Positions 34,943 to 44,109 of a DNA stretch of 64,000 nucleotides are shown here, piece by piece. The DNA lies in the NCBI GenBank assembly GCA_910587635.1, contig CAJUNB010000011.1:1-64000 (forward strand), given 5' to 3'. Source of the stretch: an uncultured Lachnospiraceae bacterium. GTDB taxonomy: Bacteria; Bacillota; Clostridia; Lachnospirales; Lachnospiraceae. Made by a program: the position numbers and the translations under genes. How positions within the stretch are numbered: the stretch's first letter is position 1; each line of letters starts with the position of its first letter. The notes under the pieces are model-generated. The model was given only the letters and a program-made list of their open reading frames with translations, ran no database searches and was not told the origin of the DNA.

Positions 34943-36423
34943 ACGCGGGCCTTTTGAGTGAAACGGTGGAAAATAAGATAAATACCTCGTTGAAATGGTG
35001 TTCTGTTTCCCTGGCGGATGTCATTGCGCGGGAAAAGCGACTGGAAGCCAGCGTATATGATATAGAGGCAAAACGAGCCCGCCAGCTGATAGAATCAGGA
35101 AAATTTCCACTGATAACAATTGGCGGCAGAAACGGCCTGGCATCCTCCTATACATGTGCCCGGTTTAAGCGGATCTGGGTGGAGGAATCTGATATTCCCA
35201 TATACCAGCCGTCTGCAATAGTAGATATAAAACCGGAGCCGGATGGATATATTTCCCATGTGACACAGACGGATATAGAGGCTTTGCGGGTAAAGAAAGG
35301 ACAGGTATTGATGACCTGTTCCGGGACGATCGGAAAAGTAGCCTTTGTTTCAGATACTTTGGATCAAAAAGTGTTCAGTCATGATTTACTTCGGATCGAC
35401 TGTAAAAATACGATTGACAAAGGGTATCTCTATGCTTATCTGAAAAGTAAGACGGGAAGTAAGATACTGTTGTCAAACAGATATGGTGCAGTGATCACTC
35501 ATATCGAACCGGAACATCTGGCTACAGTACCGATTCCCGACGCATCGAAAGAGATCAAGGAAAGAATTCACAATCTGATCATGCAATCCTATAAGCTGCG
35601 GGATGAATCCAACGACCTGATGGAAAAGGCCACGGCATTGCTTGTAAAAGAGCTGCATTTGCCGGTCATCAGCGATTTCCGTCTGGCAGCCTCCCGCCAG
35701 AGCAGAGAAATGGATACATTTACTGTAAAGCTCAGCGATCTGTCAGATAGAATAGATGCATCCTATCATGCGCCAATCGTAAATGCTGTTTTGGAGCATA
35801 TGGCAAAATATGCAGTAGAGATCACAACAGTAGGTGACAGGCGAATCAGCAGGGAAGTGGTACTGCCTCCCAGATTTGCCAGAGTTTATGTGGAAGAGGG
35901 ATATGGCAGAGTTTTGATTGGAGGAAAACAGATTCATGAACTGGATCCGTCAGGTAAGAAATATCTGTCAAATACAAAATACAGAGAACTGATGGATAAA
36001 CTGGAAGTTCATCAAAACACATCATTGATTACACGGAGCGGTTCTGTAGGCAAAGTGGCCCTCGTCCCAAAACATTGGGAGCGGTGGATTCCGTCCGACC
36101 ATATTATTCGTGTTGTTCCTGCCAGTGACGATATTGCGGGATACCTGAATGTATTTTTGGCGTCGGATTATGGTCGGGTATTTATAAAACGCTATATCTA
36201 TGGTTCGGTTGTGGATGAGATAGATGATAATCATGTCCGTCGGATTCCGATTCCTGTTTTGAAAGACAGAGATATCCAAAGGGAGATAAACGCCCTGGCT
36301 TTGCTGGCCAATGAAAAACGATATAGGGCGTATTTGTCAGAACAGCAGGCTTTGAAAATCATGGAGGAAGAGGTTATCAGTGTAACAGAAAGTCAGATTG
36401 CAATACCGGGAAAAATTTGTTAG
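34936..36423 (+). CDS. Restriction-modification DNA specificity subunit (HsdS-like)
   Basis: ATG at 34936 overlaps the methylase stop by seven bases and has GGGAGGG upstream. The 495 residues contain two target recognition halves. Each ends in a conserved helical segment (around 215-240 and 455-490) and each has a similar strand motif: LMTCSGTIGKVAFVS in the first and LITRSGSVGKVALVP in the second. Two halves imply a bipartite recognition sequence. It should direct the fused nuclease-methylase to DNA. No separate HsdR gene lies nearby. Confidence 0.88.
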   Translation: MVNAGLLSETVENKINTSLKWCSVSLADVIAREKRLEASVYDIEAKRARQLIESGKFPLITIGGRNGLASSYTCARFKRIWVEESDIPIYQPSAIVDIKPEPDGYISHVTQTDIEALRVKKGQVLMTCSGTIGKVAFVSDTLDQKVFSHDLLRIDCKNTIDKGYLYAYLKSKTGSKILLSNRYGAVITHIEPEHLATVPIPDASKEIKERIHNLIMQSYKLRDESNDLMEKATALLVKELHLPVISDFRLAASRQSREMDTFTVKLSDLSDRIDASYHAPIVNAVLEHMAKYAVEITTVGDRRISREVVLPPRFARVYVEEGYGRVLIGGKQIHELDPSGKKYLSNTKYRELMDKLEVHQNTSLITRSGSVGKVALVPKHWERWIPSDHIIRVVPASDDIAGYLNVFLASDYGRVFIKRYIYGSVVDEIDDNHVRRIPIPVLKDRDIQREINALALLANEKRYRAYLSEQQALKIMEEEVISVTESQIAIPGKIC

Positions 36424-36465
36424 TATGAAACGGTATTTGAAAAATTTTTATGTGAGGAGAAAGCA

Positions 36466-37524
36466 ATGAGCTGGGAAGAGAATGTCAGACGCGCGGTTCC
36501 CTATACGCCGGGAGAGCAGCCTGGAAGCGCGGATATTATCAAATTGAATACGAACGAGAATCCCTATCCTCCGGCGCCGTCCGTGACAGAGGCTATAAAT
36601 AAGATCGCTCCAAAGGAATACAGCCTGTACCCTGACCCGGAGATTTCTGTCTTGCGGGAAAGTCTGGCCGGTTATTTCGGTTTGCAAAAAGAGCAGGTAT
36701 TTGTGGGAGTCGGTTCGGATGATGTGCTGGCTCTGTGTTTTCTGACTTTTTTTAACGGAGGAAAACCGATCCTGTTTCCCGATATTACGTATTCTTTTTA
36801 TGATGTATGGGCGGAGCTGTTCCGTATTCCCTATGAGGTGCGTCCCCTTCGGGCTGATTTTTCCATCGATCCGGCGGACTATGAGGGAGACTGGGGGGGC
36901 ATCATTTTCCCCAATCCCAATGCGCCTACCGGTGTCCTGGAGACGCCGGAAACAGTGGAACATATCATCAGGGCCAACAGGCAGGCGGTGGTCATTGTGG
37001 ACGAAGCCTATATCGATTTTGGGGGAGTGAGTGTGCTGCCGTTCCTTGAAAAATACGACAATCTGTTGATTGTCCGCACTTTTTCCAAATCCCGCTCCAT
37101 GGCGGGTATGCGGATCGGGTTTGCCCTTGGCAGTGAAAAACTGATTTCTTATTTGAGCGATGTGAAATTTTCCTTTAATTCCTATACGATGAATCTGCCT
37201 GCTCTGCGGGCGGGCGTTGCCAGTATTGAAGCGGAAGACTATTTCCGAAAGACACTGGCAAAGATTGTTGCCACAAGGGAATGGACAAAGAAGGAGCTGG
37301 AGAAACTGGGCTTTACCTTCCCGGATTCCAAAAGCAATTTTATATTTGCCACCCATAAGAGCATTCCGGCACAGGAGCTGTTTGCTGTGCTGAAGGATGC
37401 CGGTATCTATGTGAGATATTTTCGGAAGCCGCGCATCGATAATTATCTTCGCATCAGCATCGGAACGGAAAAAGAGATGCATGCATTGATTGATTTTTTG
37501 AAAAACTATATATCATGTCAATAG
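36466..37524 (+). CDS. hisC: Histidinol-phosphate aminotransferase
   Basis: ATG at 36466 follows GAGGAG; 352 residues, standard for HisC. It is a class I/II PLP-dependent transaminase: NTNENPYPP at the N-terminus, NPNAPTG, VDEAYIDF, and the PLP lysine in FSKSRSMAGMRIG. It converts imidazole acetol phosphate to histidinol phosphate in histidine synthesis. No other his gene is next to it; stand-alone copies sometimes accept aromatic amino acids. Confidence 0.9.
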   Translation: MSWEENVRRAVPYTPGEQPGSADIIKLNTNENPYPPAPSVTEAINKIAPKEYSLYPDPEISVLRESLAGYFGLQKEQVFVGVGSDDVLALCFLTFFNGGKPILFPDITYSFYDVWAELFRIPYEVRPLRADFSIDPADYEGDWGGIIFPNPNAPTGVLETPETVEHIIRANRQAVVIVDEAYIDFGGVSVLPFLEKYDNLLIVRTFSKSRSMAGMRIGFALGSEKLISYLSDVKFSFNSYTMNLPALRAGVASIEAEDYFRKTLAKIVATREWTKKELEKLGFTFPDSKSNFIFATHKSIPAQELFAVLKDAGIYVRYFRKPRIDNYLRISIGTEKEMHALIDFLKNYISCQ

Positions 37525-37567
37525 GAAGCCGGGTACGAATGGAAATTTACAAAACAGGAGAGTATTT

Positions 37568-38068
37568 ATGGAAAGTTTAGTTGTATGGTTTACAGAGACT
37601 TTGGGAGCATATATTTCCAGAGAGCTGGTTATCTTTATTATCTCTATGATTCCGATACTGGAGCTGAGAGGGGGGCTGATCGCAGGTTCTCTTCTGAAAG
37701 TGCCGATTACGGTGGCGGCTCCCATCTGTGTCATCGGGAATGTAATACCGGTGCCCTTTATCTTATTATTTATTCGCCAGATCTTTAAATGGCTGAGGAA
37801 TGTGCCGGTTATAGGGCCTATTATTCAGAAACTGGAAAAGAGAGCTATGGGAAAGAGCGACAGTATCAGAAAATATGAATTCTGGGGGCTTGTTCTCTTT
37901 GTGGGGATTCCCCTGCCCGGAACCGGAGCATGGACAGGTTCCCTGATCGCGGCACTTCTTGAAGTGGATTTTAAAAAGGCGATACTGGCAGTGCTTTTGG
38001 GGATTGCTATGGCAACGATCATTATGTCGGTGGTCTCCTACGGACTGCTGGGAGCGATTATCAGTTAG
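37568..38068 (+). CDS. Small multidrug export family membrane protein (COG2426)
   Basis: ATG at 37568 follows AGGAGAG; 166 residues, four to five membrane segments. The ELRGGLIAGSLL segment after the first helix and GIPLPGTGAWTGSLIAALL are the signature of the putative small multi-drug export family (PF06695), distantly like DedA re-entrant loops. The substrate is unproven. The stop codon touches the start of a repeat element. Confidence 0.85.
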   Translation: MESLVVWFTETLGAYISRELVIFIISMIPILELRGGLIAGSLLKVPITVAAPICVIGNVIPVPFILLFIRQIFKWLRNVPVIGPIIQKLEKRAMGKSDSIRKYEFWGLVLFVGIPLPGTGAWTGSLIAALLEVDFKKAILAVLLGIAMATIIMSVVSYGLLGAIIS

Positions 38069-38425
38069 GGTTCGGGGGTCAAAAGGTCATATTTAAGAGT
38101 TGGTTCGGTAAATTGCATAAATATTTCTGTGACAGTAATTTGACGGAAGACATTAGTATTTCTTAGTGTTCCGTAAATTATCAGCAGTTTTCAGACATGG
38201 ATGTCTGAAAAGGGCCCGCTCTTGCCCGGATGGCACTTGTGGTAAGAAGGGGCCCGCCTCTGGCGGGAAGATTTCTTATCACCTACCCGTGGCCGTCTGC
38301 GTCCGGTATTCTTTTTGATGTCGGGACACTTAGATAATACAATGTCTGTAGTCCAGAACTGGAACAGAAAATTTGTGCAACTTGCCGACCAACAATGAAA
38401 ACAGGGCCTTTTGACACCTGAACCC
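38068..38425. repeat. MITE-like element with long imperfect inverted arms (copies B and C)
   Basis: The left arm (from 38068 on the plus strand) and the right arm (from 38425 on the minus strand) are homologous over about 120 bases, both starting with GGGTTC and TCAAAAGG at their outer ends. Between them lies a perfect hairpin, TTTTCAGACAT 38188-38198 with its complement 38201-38211, and GC-rich segments. The right arm is a close copy of the repeat at 15308-15447. No transposase frame is present. Small open frames within it are not credible genes. The rest of the gap, 38426-38482, shows only the ribosome site GGGGGATAAGG. Confidence 0.75.
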
Positions 38426-38482
38426 AGTTAGTACGCCGCCGCATTTTGGCAGGCGGAGGATGCATTCTGACGGGGGATAAGG

Positions 38483-39262
38483 ATGGAAGCATATACGGAT
38501 TTTGCAGGTGTCTATGATATTTTCATGGAAGAGACGCCCTATGAAAAGTGGTGTGAGCAAGTACACAGGACACTGAAAAGGTACGGTATTGCAGAGGGAC
38601 TTGTGCTGGATCTAGGCTGTGGGACGGGGACACTGACAGAGCTGCTGGCCTCCAAAGGATACGATATGATCGGTGTGGACAATTCCCAGGAGATGCTGAA
38701 TCGTGCCATAGAGAAAAGGGACAGGTCAGGGCATGATATCTTATATTTGTGCCAGGACATGCGTTTCTTTGAATTATATGGTACAGTAAAAGCTGTTGTC
38801 TGTCTGTGCGACAGTATCAATTATATAACAGAGCCAGAGGAGCTTGCATTGGTATTTGCACTTGTGAATAACTATCTGGATCCTGGGGGCATCTTTTTCT
38901 TTGATTTCAATACAGACTATAAATACAGAGAAGTCATCGGAGATACGGTCATAGCGGAAAACAGGGAACATTGCAGCTTTATCTGGGAAAATTATTACCA
39001 TGAGAAGCAGCGCATTAACGAATACGATGTAACGGTTTTTGAAGAAGAAAAAAGTGGGAAATACCGGAAGTATACGGAGACACATTATCAAAGAGGATAT
39101 ACGCTGAGAGAGATCAGAGATCTGCTTTCAAAGGGTGGGCTTGTGTTTCTGGATGCCATGGATGGGGATACAAAGGAGAAAGTCACACCTTTAAGCCAGA
39201 GAATCTGGGTTACGGCCCGGGAGGCGGGCAAGGAGCCTGCAGGAGGAGGCGACTATGAATGA
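38483..39262 (+). CDS. Class I SAM-dependent methyltransferase
   Basis: ATG at 38483 follows GGGGATAAGG; 259 residues. Motif I is clear, LDLGCGTGTLTELLA (residues 42-56), followed by IGVDNSQEML (motif II) and a motif IV region CLCDSINYI. The C-terminal half has the DFNTDYKY pattern seen in clostridial methyltransferases that lie upstream of hslO. The substrate is unknown. It overlaps hslO by eight bases, so translation is coupled. Confidence 0.88.
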   Translation: MEAYTDFAGVYDIFMEETPYEKWCEQVHRTLKRYGIAEGLVLDLGCGTGTLTELLASKGYDMIGVDNSQEMLNRAIEKRDRSGHDILYLCQDMRFFELYGTVKAVVCLCDSINYITEPEELALVFALVNNYLDPGGIFFFDFNTDYKYREVIGDTVIAENREHCSFIWENYYHEKQRINEYDVTVFEEEKSGKYRKYTETHYQRGYTLREIRDLLSKGGLVFLDAMDGDTKEKVTPLSQRIWVTAREAGKEPAGGGDYE

Positions 39263-40136
39263 TTATATGATCAGAGCCACAGCGGCAAATGCGCAGATTC
39301 GCGCCTTTGCTGCCACAACGAGAGAATTGACAGAAGCGGCGAGAAAGTACCATAGGACGAGTCCGGTGGCTACGGCAGCTCTCGGGCGTCTGCTGACGGC
39401 AGGGTGCATGATGGGCAGCATGCTCAAAGGAGATAATGACATCCTGACACTGCAGATTCGGGGAGACGGGCCGATCGGGGGACTCACAGTGACGGCGGAT
39501 GCGGGAGGTAATGTCAAGGGTTATGTCCATTATCCTGCTGTTATGCTGCCCCCAAACCAGATGGGTAAGCTGGATGTGGGGGGTGCCATCGGTAACGGTG
39601 TGCTCAGTGTTATCAAAGATATGGGATTAAAAGAACCTTATGCAGGGCAGACTGTACTGCAGACAGGTGAAATTGCGGAAGATTTGACCTATTATTTTGC
39701 GACATCGGAACAGGTGCCTTCCAGTGTAGGGCTGGGTGTTCTGATGAATAAGGACAATACGGTAAAGCAGGCAGGAGGATTTATCATTCAGCTTATGCCC
39801 TTTGCAGAAGAATCTGTGCTCAATAAATTAGAGGAAAAGCTGCTGAAGATCGCGTCGGTGACTTCTATGTTGGATGGGGGAGATACTCCGGAAAAAATAC
39901 TGGAAAGACTGCTGGGGGATCTGGATCTGGAGATTACGGATAAGATGCCGGCCAGATTTCGCTGCGGGTGTGACAAGCACCGGGTAGAAAAGGCGATTAT
40001 CAGTATGGGTAAAGGGGAGATCAGCGATCTCATAGCGGATGGAAAAGAAATCACGGTCAACTGTCATTTTTGTAATACAGATTATACTTTTTCGGTAGAT
40101 GAATTGAAAGAAATTTTGAAAAAGGCGGTACGGTAA
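39255..40136 (+). CDS. hslO: Hsp33 redox-regulated chaperone
   Basis: The 293-residue product matches Hsp33: MNDYMIRATAANAQIRAFAA, a conserved AALGRLLTAGCMMGSMLKG, and a C-terminal zinc centre formed by CGC (in RCGCDK) and CHFC. Oxidation of these cysteines releases zinc and activates chaperone holdase activity in the cytoplasm. It overlaps the methyltransferase gene upstream and shares TAATG with nadE downstream, forming one operon. Confidence 0.95.
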   Translation: MNDYMIRATAANAQIRAFAATTRELTEAARKYHRTSPVATAALGRLLTAGCMMGSMLKGDNDILTLQIRGDGPIGGLTVTADAGGNVKGYVHYPAVMLPPNQMGKLDVGGAIGNGVLSVIKDMGLKEPYAGQTVLQTGEIAEDLTYYFATSEQVPSSVGLGVLMNKDNTVKQAGGFIIQLMPFAEESVLNKLEEKLLKIASVTSMLDGGDTPEKILERLLGDLDLEITDKMPARFRCGCDKHRVEKAIISMGKGEISDLIADGKEITVNCHFCNTDYTFSVDELKEILKKAVR

Positions 40137-42049
40137 TGAAATATGGTTTTATCAAGGCAGCTGCAGTCACTCCGAAGATCAGAGTGGCAGATCCGGTGTA
40201 TAATCGGGAGCAGATCTGTGACGGTATCAAAGAAGCATATGAAATGGGAGCGCGCATCCTTGTTTTTCCTGAGCTTTGTCTGACCGGCTATACATGCGGG
40301 GACCTGTTTTTACAGGAAAGTCTGTTGCATGCAGCCAGAGAACAGCTACAGGAGGTCCTGCTCTTTACGAAAGGATATGCTGCCCTTATCTTTGTAGGGC
40401 TTCCTCTGGAGAGGGGCGGGAAACTGTATAATGCTGCTGTGGCCATGGCAGAGGGCAGGCTGCTTGCCGTTATTCCGAAGCGGAACATTCCTGCCTATGG
40501 AGAATTTTATGAAGCAAGACATTTTACACCGGGAAACAAAGAGGCGGAGCCTTTTGTGTGGAATGGAGAGGAGGTACCTTTCGGTACGGATATTTTGCTT
40601 CAGGCTGAGGGGATGGATGGGCTCACGGTAGGCTGCGAGATCTGTGAAGATCTGTGGGCAGCCGATACGCCGGCCACGGGTCATGCGCTGGCAGGTGCCA
40701 GTGTGCTTGTAAATTTGTCTGCCTCCGATGAGACGATCGGAAAAGATGCCTACCGGGAAATGCTTGTAAAATCTGCCAGTGCACGGCTGGTGGCGGGCTA
40801 TATATACTGCAGCGCCGGAGAAGGAGAGTCCACACAGGATCTTGTATTCGGAGGCCATAGCATGATTGCGGAAAACGGCAACATTCTTGTCCAGGAAAAA
40901 CGGTTCACGGAAGGTATCATCTATGGAGAACTGGATGTGGAGAGACTGCGTTTTGAAAGACGGAGGATGAATACATGGCCTGCAATACAGCGGAAGGGAT
41001 ATCGGGTGGTTTCCTTCCATCTACGTCAGGAAGAAACCGCGTTGACGAGAACTTTTAACAGTATGCCTTTCGTGCCGTCCGACCAGAAAGAGAGAGAGAG
41101 ACGATGTGAGGAAATACTGTCGATCCAGTCCTATGGATTGAAAAAACGGTATGAGCATACCGGCTGCAAAAAAGCGGTTATTGGGATTTCCGGGGGACTG
41201 GATTCTACATTGGCATTGCTTGTAACGGTCCGTGCTTTTGATATGCTTTCTCTTGACAGGAAAGATATTATTGCAGTGACGATGCCCTGTTTTGGCACTA
41301 CTGACAGGACCTATGACAATGCCTGCAAGATGGCACTGACACTTGGTATGACGCTGGAAGAGATTGATATCAAAGAGGCTGTCCGTATCCATTTCAGGGA
41401 TATCGGACAGAGTGAAAAGACGCATGATGTAACGTATGAAAACAGTCAGGCCAGGGAGCGGACCCAGGTACTGATGGATATTGCCAACAGAGAAAATGCT
41501 CTTGTGATCGGTACGGGAGATATGTCTGAGCTGGCATTGGGATGGGCTACATACAACGGGGATCATATGTCCATGTATGGAGTCAATGGAGGTGTTCCCA
41601 AAACGCTTGTCCGTCATCTTGTAAAATATTATGCGGATACGTGCGGAGAGGAAAACTTGCGTCAGGTACTTTTGGATGTACTGGATACGCCGGTGAGCCC
41701 GGAGCTTCTGCCTCCTGTGGAGGGTAAGATTTCTCAGAAGACAGAAGATCTGGTAGGCCCCTATGAATTGCATGATTTTTTTCTGTATTACATGCTGCGG
41801 CTCGGCTTTTCTCCGGCCAAATTATATTATATTGCTAAAACTGCTTTCAGTGGAGTGTATGAAAAGGAAGTTATCCTCAAATGGATGAAAATATTTTATC
41901 GTCGGTTTTTTACCCAGCAGTTCAAACGGTCATGCCTGCCGGATGGTCCCAAAGTGGGCAGTGTGGCTCTTTCGCCCCGGGGAGACTGGCGTATGCCTTC
42001 AGATGCCTGCCTGCAGGTATGGCAAAGAGAGCTGGAAGCATTGACATAG
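40136..42049 (+). CDS. nadE: Glutamine-dependent NAD+ synthase
   Basis: The start overlaps the hslO stop (TAATG). The 637 residues consist of an N-terminal nitrilase-type glutaminase (Glu in FPELCLTGYT, Lys in IPKRNIP, nucleophile Cys in VGCEICEDLW) and a C-terminal synthetase with the pyrophosphate loop SGGLDSTLAL near residue 353 and GTGDMSELALGW. It amidates nicotinic acid adenine dinucleotide to NAD using ammonia from glutamine. The length fits the long two-domain form. It converges on the next gene with three bases between stops. Confidence 0.96.
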   Translation: MKYGFIKAAAVTPKIRVADPVYNREQICDGIKEAYEMGARILVFPELCLTGYTCGDLFLQESLLHAAREQLQEVLLFTKGYAALIFVGLPLERGGKLYNAAVAMAEGRLLAVIPKRNIPAYGEFYEARHFTPGNKEAEPFVWNGEEVPFGTDILLQAEGMDGLTVGCEICEDLWAADTPATGHALAGASVLVNLSASDETIGKDAYREMLVKSASARLVAGYIYCSAGEGESTQDLVFGGHSMIAENGNILVQEKRFTEGIIYGELDVERLRFERRRMNTWPAIQRKGYRVVSFHLRQEETALTRTFNSMPFVPSDQKERERRCEEILSIQSYGLKKRYEHTGCKKAVIGISGGLDSTLALLVTVRAFDMLSLDRKDIIAVTMPCFGTTDRTYDNACKMALTLGMTLEEIDIKEAVRIHFRDIGQSEKTHDVTYENSQARERTQVLMDIANRENALVIGTGDMSELALGWATYNGDHMSMYGVNGGVPKTLVRHLVKYYADTCGEENLRQVLLDVLDTPVSPELLPPVEGKISQKTEDLVGPYELHDFFLYYMLRLGFSPAKLYYIAKTAFSGVYEKEVILKWMKIFYRRFFTQQFKRSCLPDGPKVGSVALSPRGDWRMPSDACLQVWQRELEALT

Positions 42050-42052
42050 AAG

Positions 42053-42517
42053 TCACTCTGATGTAGCGTTATCTTCCAGATTAGACGCTGCTTTTTCCAG
42101 TGATTTGGAGATGGCGTTCAGGAGCAGCATGGAAGTATATCGGTTATCATCAGAATATGTAATTCCTTCCAGAGACTGATTTGTTTCAATCTGCGCTGCC
42201 AGTTCATCAAAGGATGGCTCGATAAGCGGAAACATAGTAGTTACTGCTTCATCCAGTGTATTGAGACGCAAAGAATTGATATGATTCTCGTCTACTACTA
42301 CTTCGATGTCTACTGTACTGCCACCAAGTTGTATGGAAGTCGTATAGATCCCCGGTACATAGGCTGCCTGGGCCTGTGCGTTTTCCTTCTTTTCCTTATT
42401 GTCGGGCAGAAACATAATGACGAGCAGTACAATAAAGAGGACGCCAAGTACAAGGAAAATTCCTGTATACAGCAATTCCTTCAGATGAAGGACAACAATT
42501 TTGGTTCTGGAACTCAT
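42053..42517 (-). CDS. Small membrane-anchored protein, function unknown
   Basis: The 154-residue product has a short cytoplasmic start, one membrane helix (residues 14-37), and an outer domain beginning near YVPGIYTTSIQLGG, which resembles the opening strand of FMN-binding-like domains, but without the flavinylation motif. The C-terminus is acidic. No family recognised with confidence. It is transcribed toward nadE. Confidence 0.65.
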   Translation of the reverse strand: MSSRTKIVVLHLKELLYTGIFLVLGVLFIVLLVIMFLPDNKEKKENAQAQAAYVPGIYTTSIQLGGSTVDIEVVVDENHINSLRLNTLDEAVTTMFPLIEPSFDELAAQIETNQSLEGITYSDDNRYTSMLLLNAISKSLEKAASNLEDNATSE

Positions 42518-42596
42518 AACAATATCCCCGTTTCCATTTCTTTTTACTAATGTATTAAATGAGACAGGAGATTATGCACAGAATTAAGGCTTGCCA

Positions 42597-42668
42597 AACA
42601 GCAGCCCGGCTGTTATGATAATGCATAGGACAAAGGCGTTCTTACGACAGGGTAAGAATGTCTTTTTC
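42597..42668 (+). promoter_or_regulatory. glnA leader: two six-base-loop hairpins, the second a terminator
   Basis: Hairpin 1: AACAGC 42597-42602 with GCTGTT 42609-42614, loop AGCCCG. Hairpin 2: CGTTCTTAC 42637-42645 with GTAAGAATG 42652-42660, loop GACAGG, followed by TCTTTTTCT. An alternative outer stem pairs GACAAAGG 42629-42636 with CCTTTGTC 42675-42682. Paired hairpins with hexanucleotide loops beside a terminator are the target form of ANTAR antiterminators, and an ANTAR gene follows glnA. The loops do not fully match the A1/G4 loop rule as I recall it, so the assignment is tentative. Confidence 0.55.
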
Positions 42669-42732
42669 TAATGTCCTTTGTCAAGTCACAGTCACGGAAA
42701 TATTTGCGCAGTTTGCGGAAAGGAATAGAAGA

Positions 42733-44064
42733 ATGAAAAACAATACAAGGGAAGATATCGTAAGGCTTGTTAGAGAAGAGGATGTGGAGTTTATTCGTCT
42801 GCAGTTCACCGATTTATTGGGCAGTTTTAAAAATATTGCCATGACTGCCAGTCAACTGGAGCGGATATTGAATCACAAATGTTCTTTTGATACCTCACCG
42901 ATCGAAAGTCTTGTGAAAGAGGGGGATGCAGACCTTTTTCTCTATCCTGATTATGATACGTTTGAGATCTTTCCGTGGCGGCCCCAGCAGGGTAAGGTGG
43001 CTAGGCTCATCTGTGATATCTGCTATCAGGATGGTACACCCTTTGAGGCAGATCCCCGATATATTCTGAAAAAGGCAGTGGCGCAGGCGGAAGAAATGGG
43101 CTATGAGTTCGAAGTGGGACCGGAATGTGAGTTTTTCCTGTTTCACAGTGATGAAAACGGACTTCCCACGACACTGACTCATGAGCAGGCCGGATACTTC
43201 GATATGAGCCCTCTGGATCTGGGAGAAAATGCCAGACGGGATATGGTAATGACACTGGAAGATATGGGATTTGAGATTGAGGCATCTCACCATGAATCTG
43301 CGCCTGCACAGCATGAAATAGATTTCAGGTACGACAGGGCGTTGAAGACAGCGGATAATATTATGACTTTTAAGATGGTGGTAAAGACGATCGCCAAACG
43401 TCATGGACTGCATGCCACTTTTATGCCCAAGCCGAAATATGGAGTGGACGGCTCCGGTATGCATATTAATATGACATTGTTGAAGAACGGGAACAACATA
43501 TTTGCAGACAAAGACGGAGCACATGGACTGAGCAAAGAAGCACAGTTTTTTATCGGTGGGATTATGCAACATATCAAGGCTATGACTGCCGTTACCAATC
43601 CGATTGTCAATTCCTATAAAAGACTCGTGTCCGGCTATGAGGCGCCGGTCTATATCGCATGGAACGCTTCCAACAGGAGCCCGCTGATTCGGATTGCCAG
43701 AAGTAAGGACGAGGGAAAACGGATTGAGCTGCGTTCCCCGGATTCGGCGGCAAATCCATACTTGGCACTGGCGCTGTGCCTTTGCGCAGGGCTGGACGGT
43801 ATCAGAAAGCAGATCGTGCCGCCGGGAAGTATGGATTGCAATCTGTTTGAGCTGACAAAGAAGGACAGGGAAAAGCATCATATCGAAGAGATTCCCGGAA
43901 CATTGATTGAAGCCGTGTACGAAACGGAGAAAGATCCGTTTATCAGAGAAGTGCTGGGAGAGTATGCATTTGAAAAATATATCGATCTGAAAAAGCGGGA
44001 ATGGAATGCATACAGGGCGCAGGTCAGCAACTGGGAACTGGAACAGTATCTGAACAGATATTAA
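42733..44064 (+). CDS. glnA: Glutamine synthetase, type I
   Basis: The start at 42733, after GGAAAGGA, gives 443 residues, the usual GSI-alpha length; the longer frame from 42658 lies within the leader. Signature regions are present: FTDLLGSFKN, the metal-binding EFEVGPECEFFLF, GSGMHINMTL, NSYKRLVSGYEAP and SPLIRIARSKDEGKRIELRSPD. It makes glutamine from glutamate and ammonia. Regulation is probably by transcription attenuation in the leader together with the ANTAR protein encoded 45 bases downstream. Confidence 0.96.
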   Translation: MKNNTREDIVRLVREEDVEFIRLQFTDLLGSFKNIAMTASQLERILNHKCSFDTSPIESLVKEGDADLFLYPDYDTFEIFPWRPQQGKVARLICDICYQDGTPFEADPRYILKKAVAQAEEMGYEFEVGPECEFFLFHSDENGLPTTLTHEQAGYFDMSPLDLGENARRDMVMTLEDMGFEIEASHHESAPAQHEIDFRYDRALKTADNIMTFKMVVKTIAKRHGLHATFMPKPKYGVDGSGMHINMTLLKNGNNIFADKDGAHGLSKEAQFFIGGIMQHIKAMTAVTNPIVNSYKRLVSGYEAPVYIAWNASNRSPLIRIARSKDEGKRIELRSPDSAANPYLALALCLCAGLDGIRKQIVPPGSMDCNLFELTKKDREKHHIEEIPGTLIEAVYETEKDPFIREVLGEYAFEKYIDLKKREWNAYRAQVSNWELEQYLNRY

Positions 44065-44109
44065 CAGCACCCCATATGGATTGCAAAACGGCATAGGGGG
44101 GGAGAGTCT

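Noticed and set aside
32906..36423. Classical type I restriction system
   Set aside because: No HsdR helicase subunit is encoded; the nuclease domain is fused to the methylase instead.
36448..37482. 344-codon minus-strand frame opposite hisC
   Set aside because: Shadow of hisC, which has all expected transaminase motifs.
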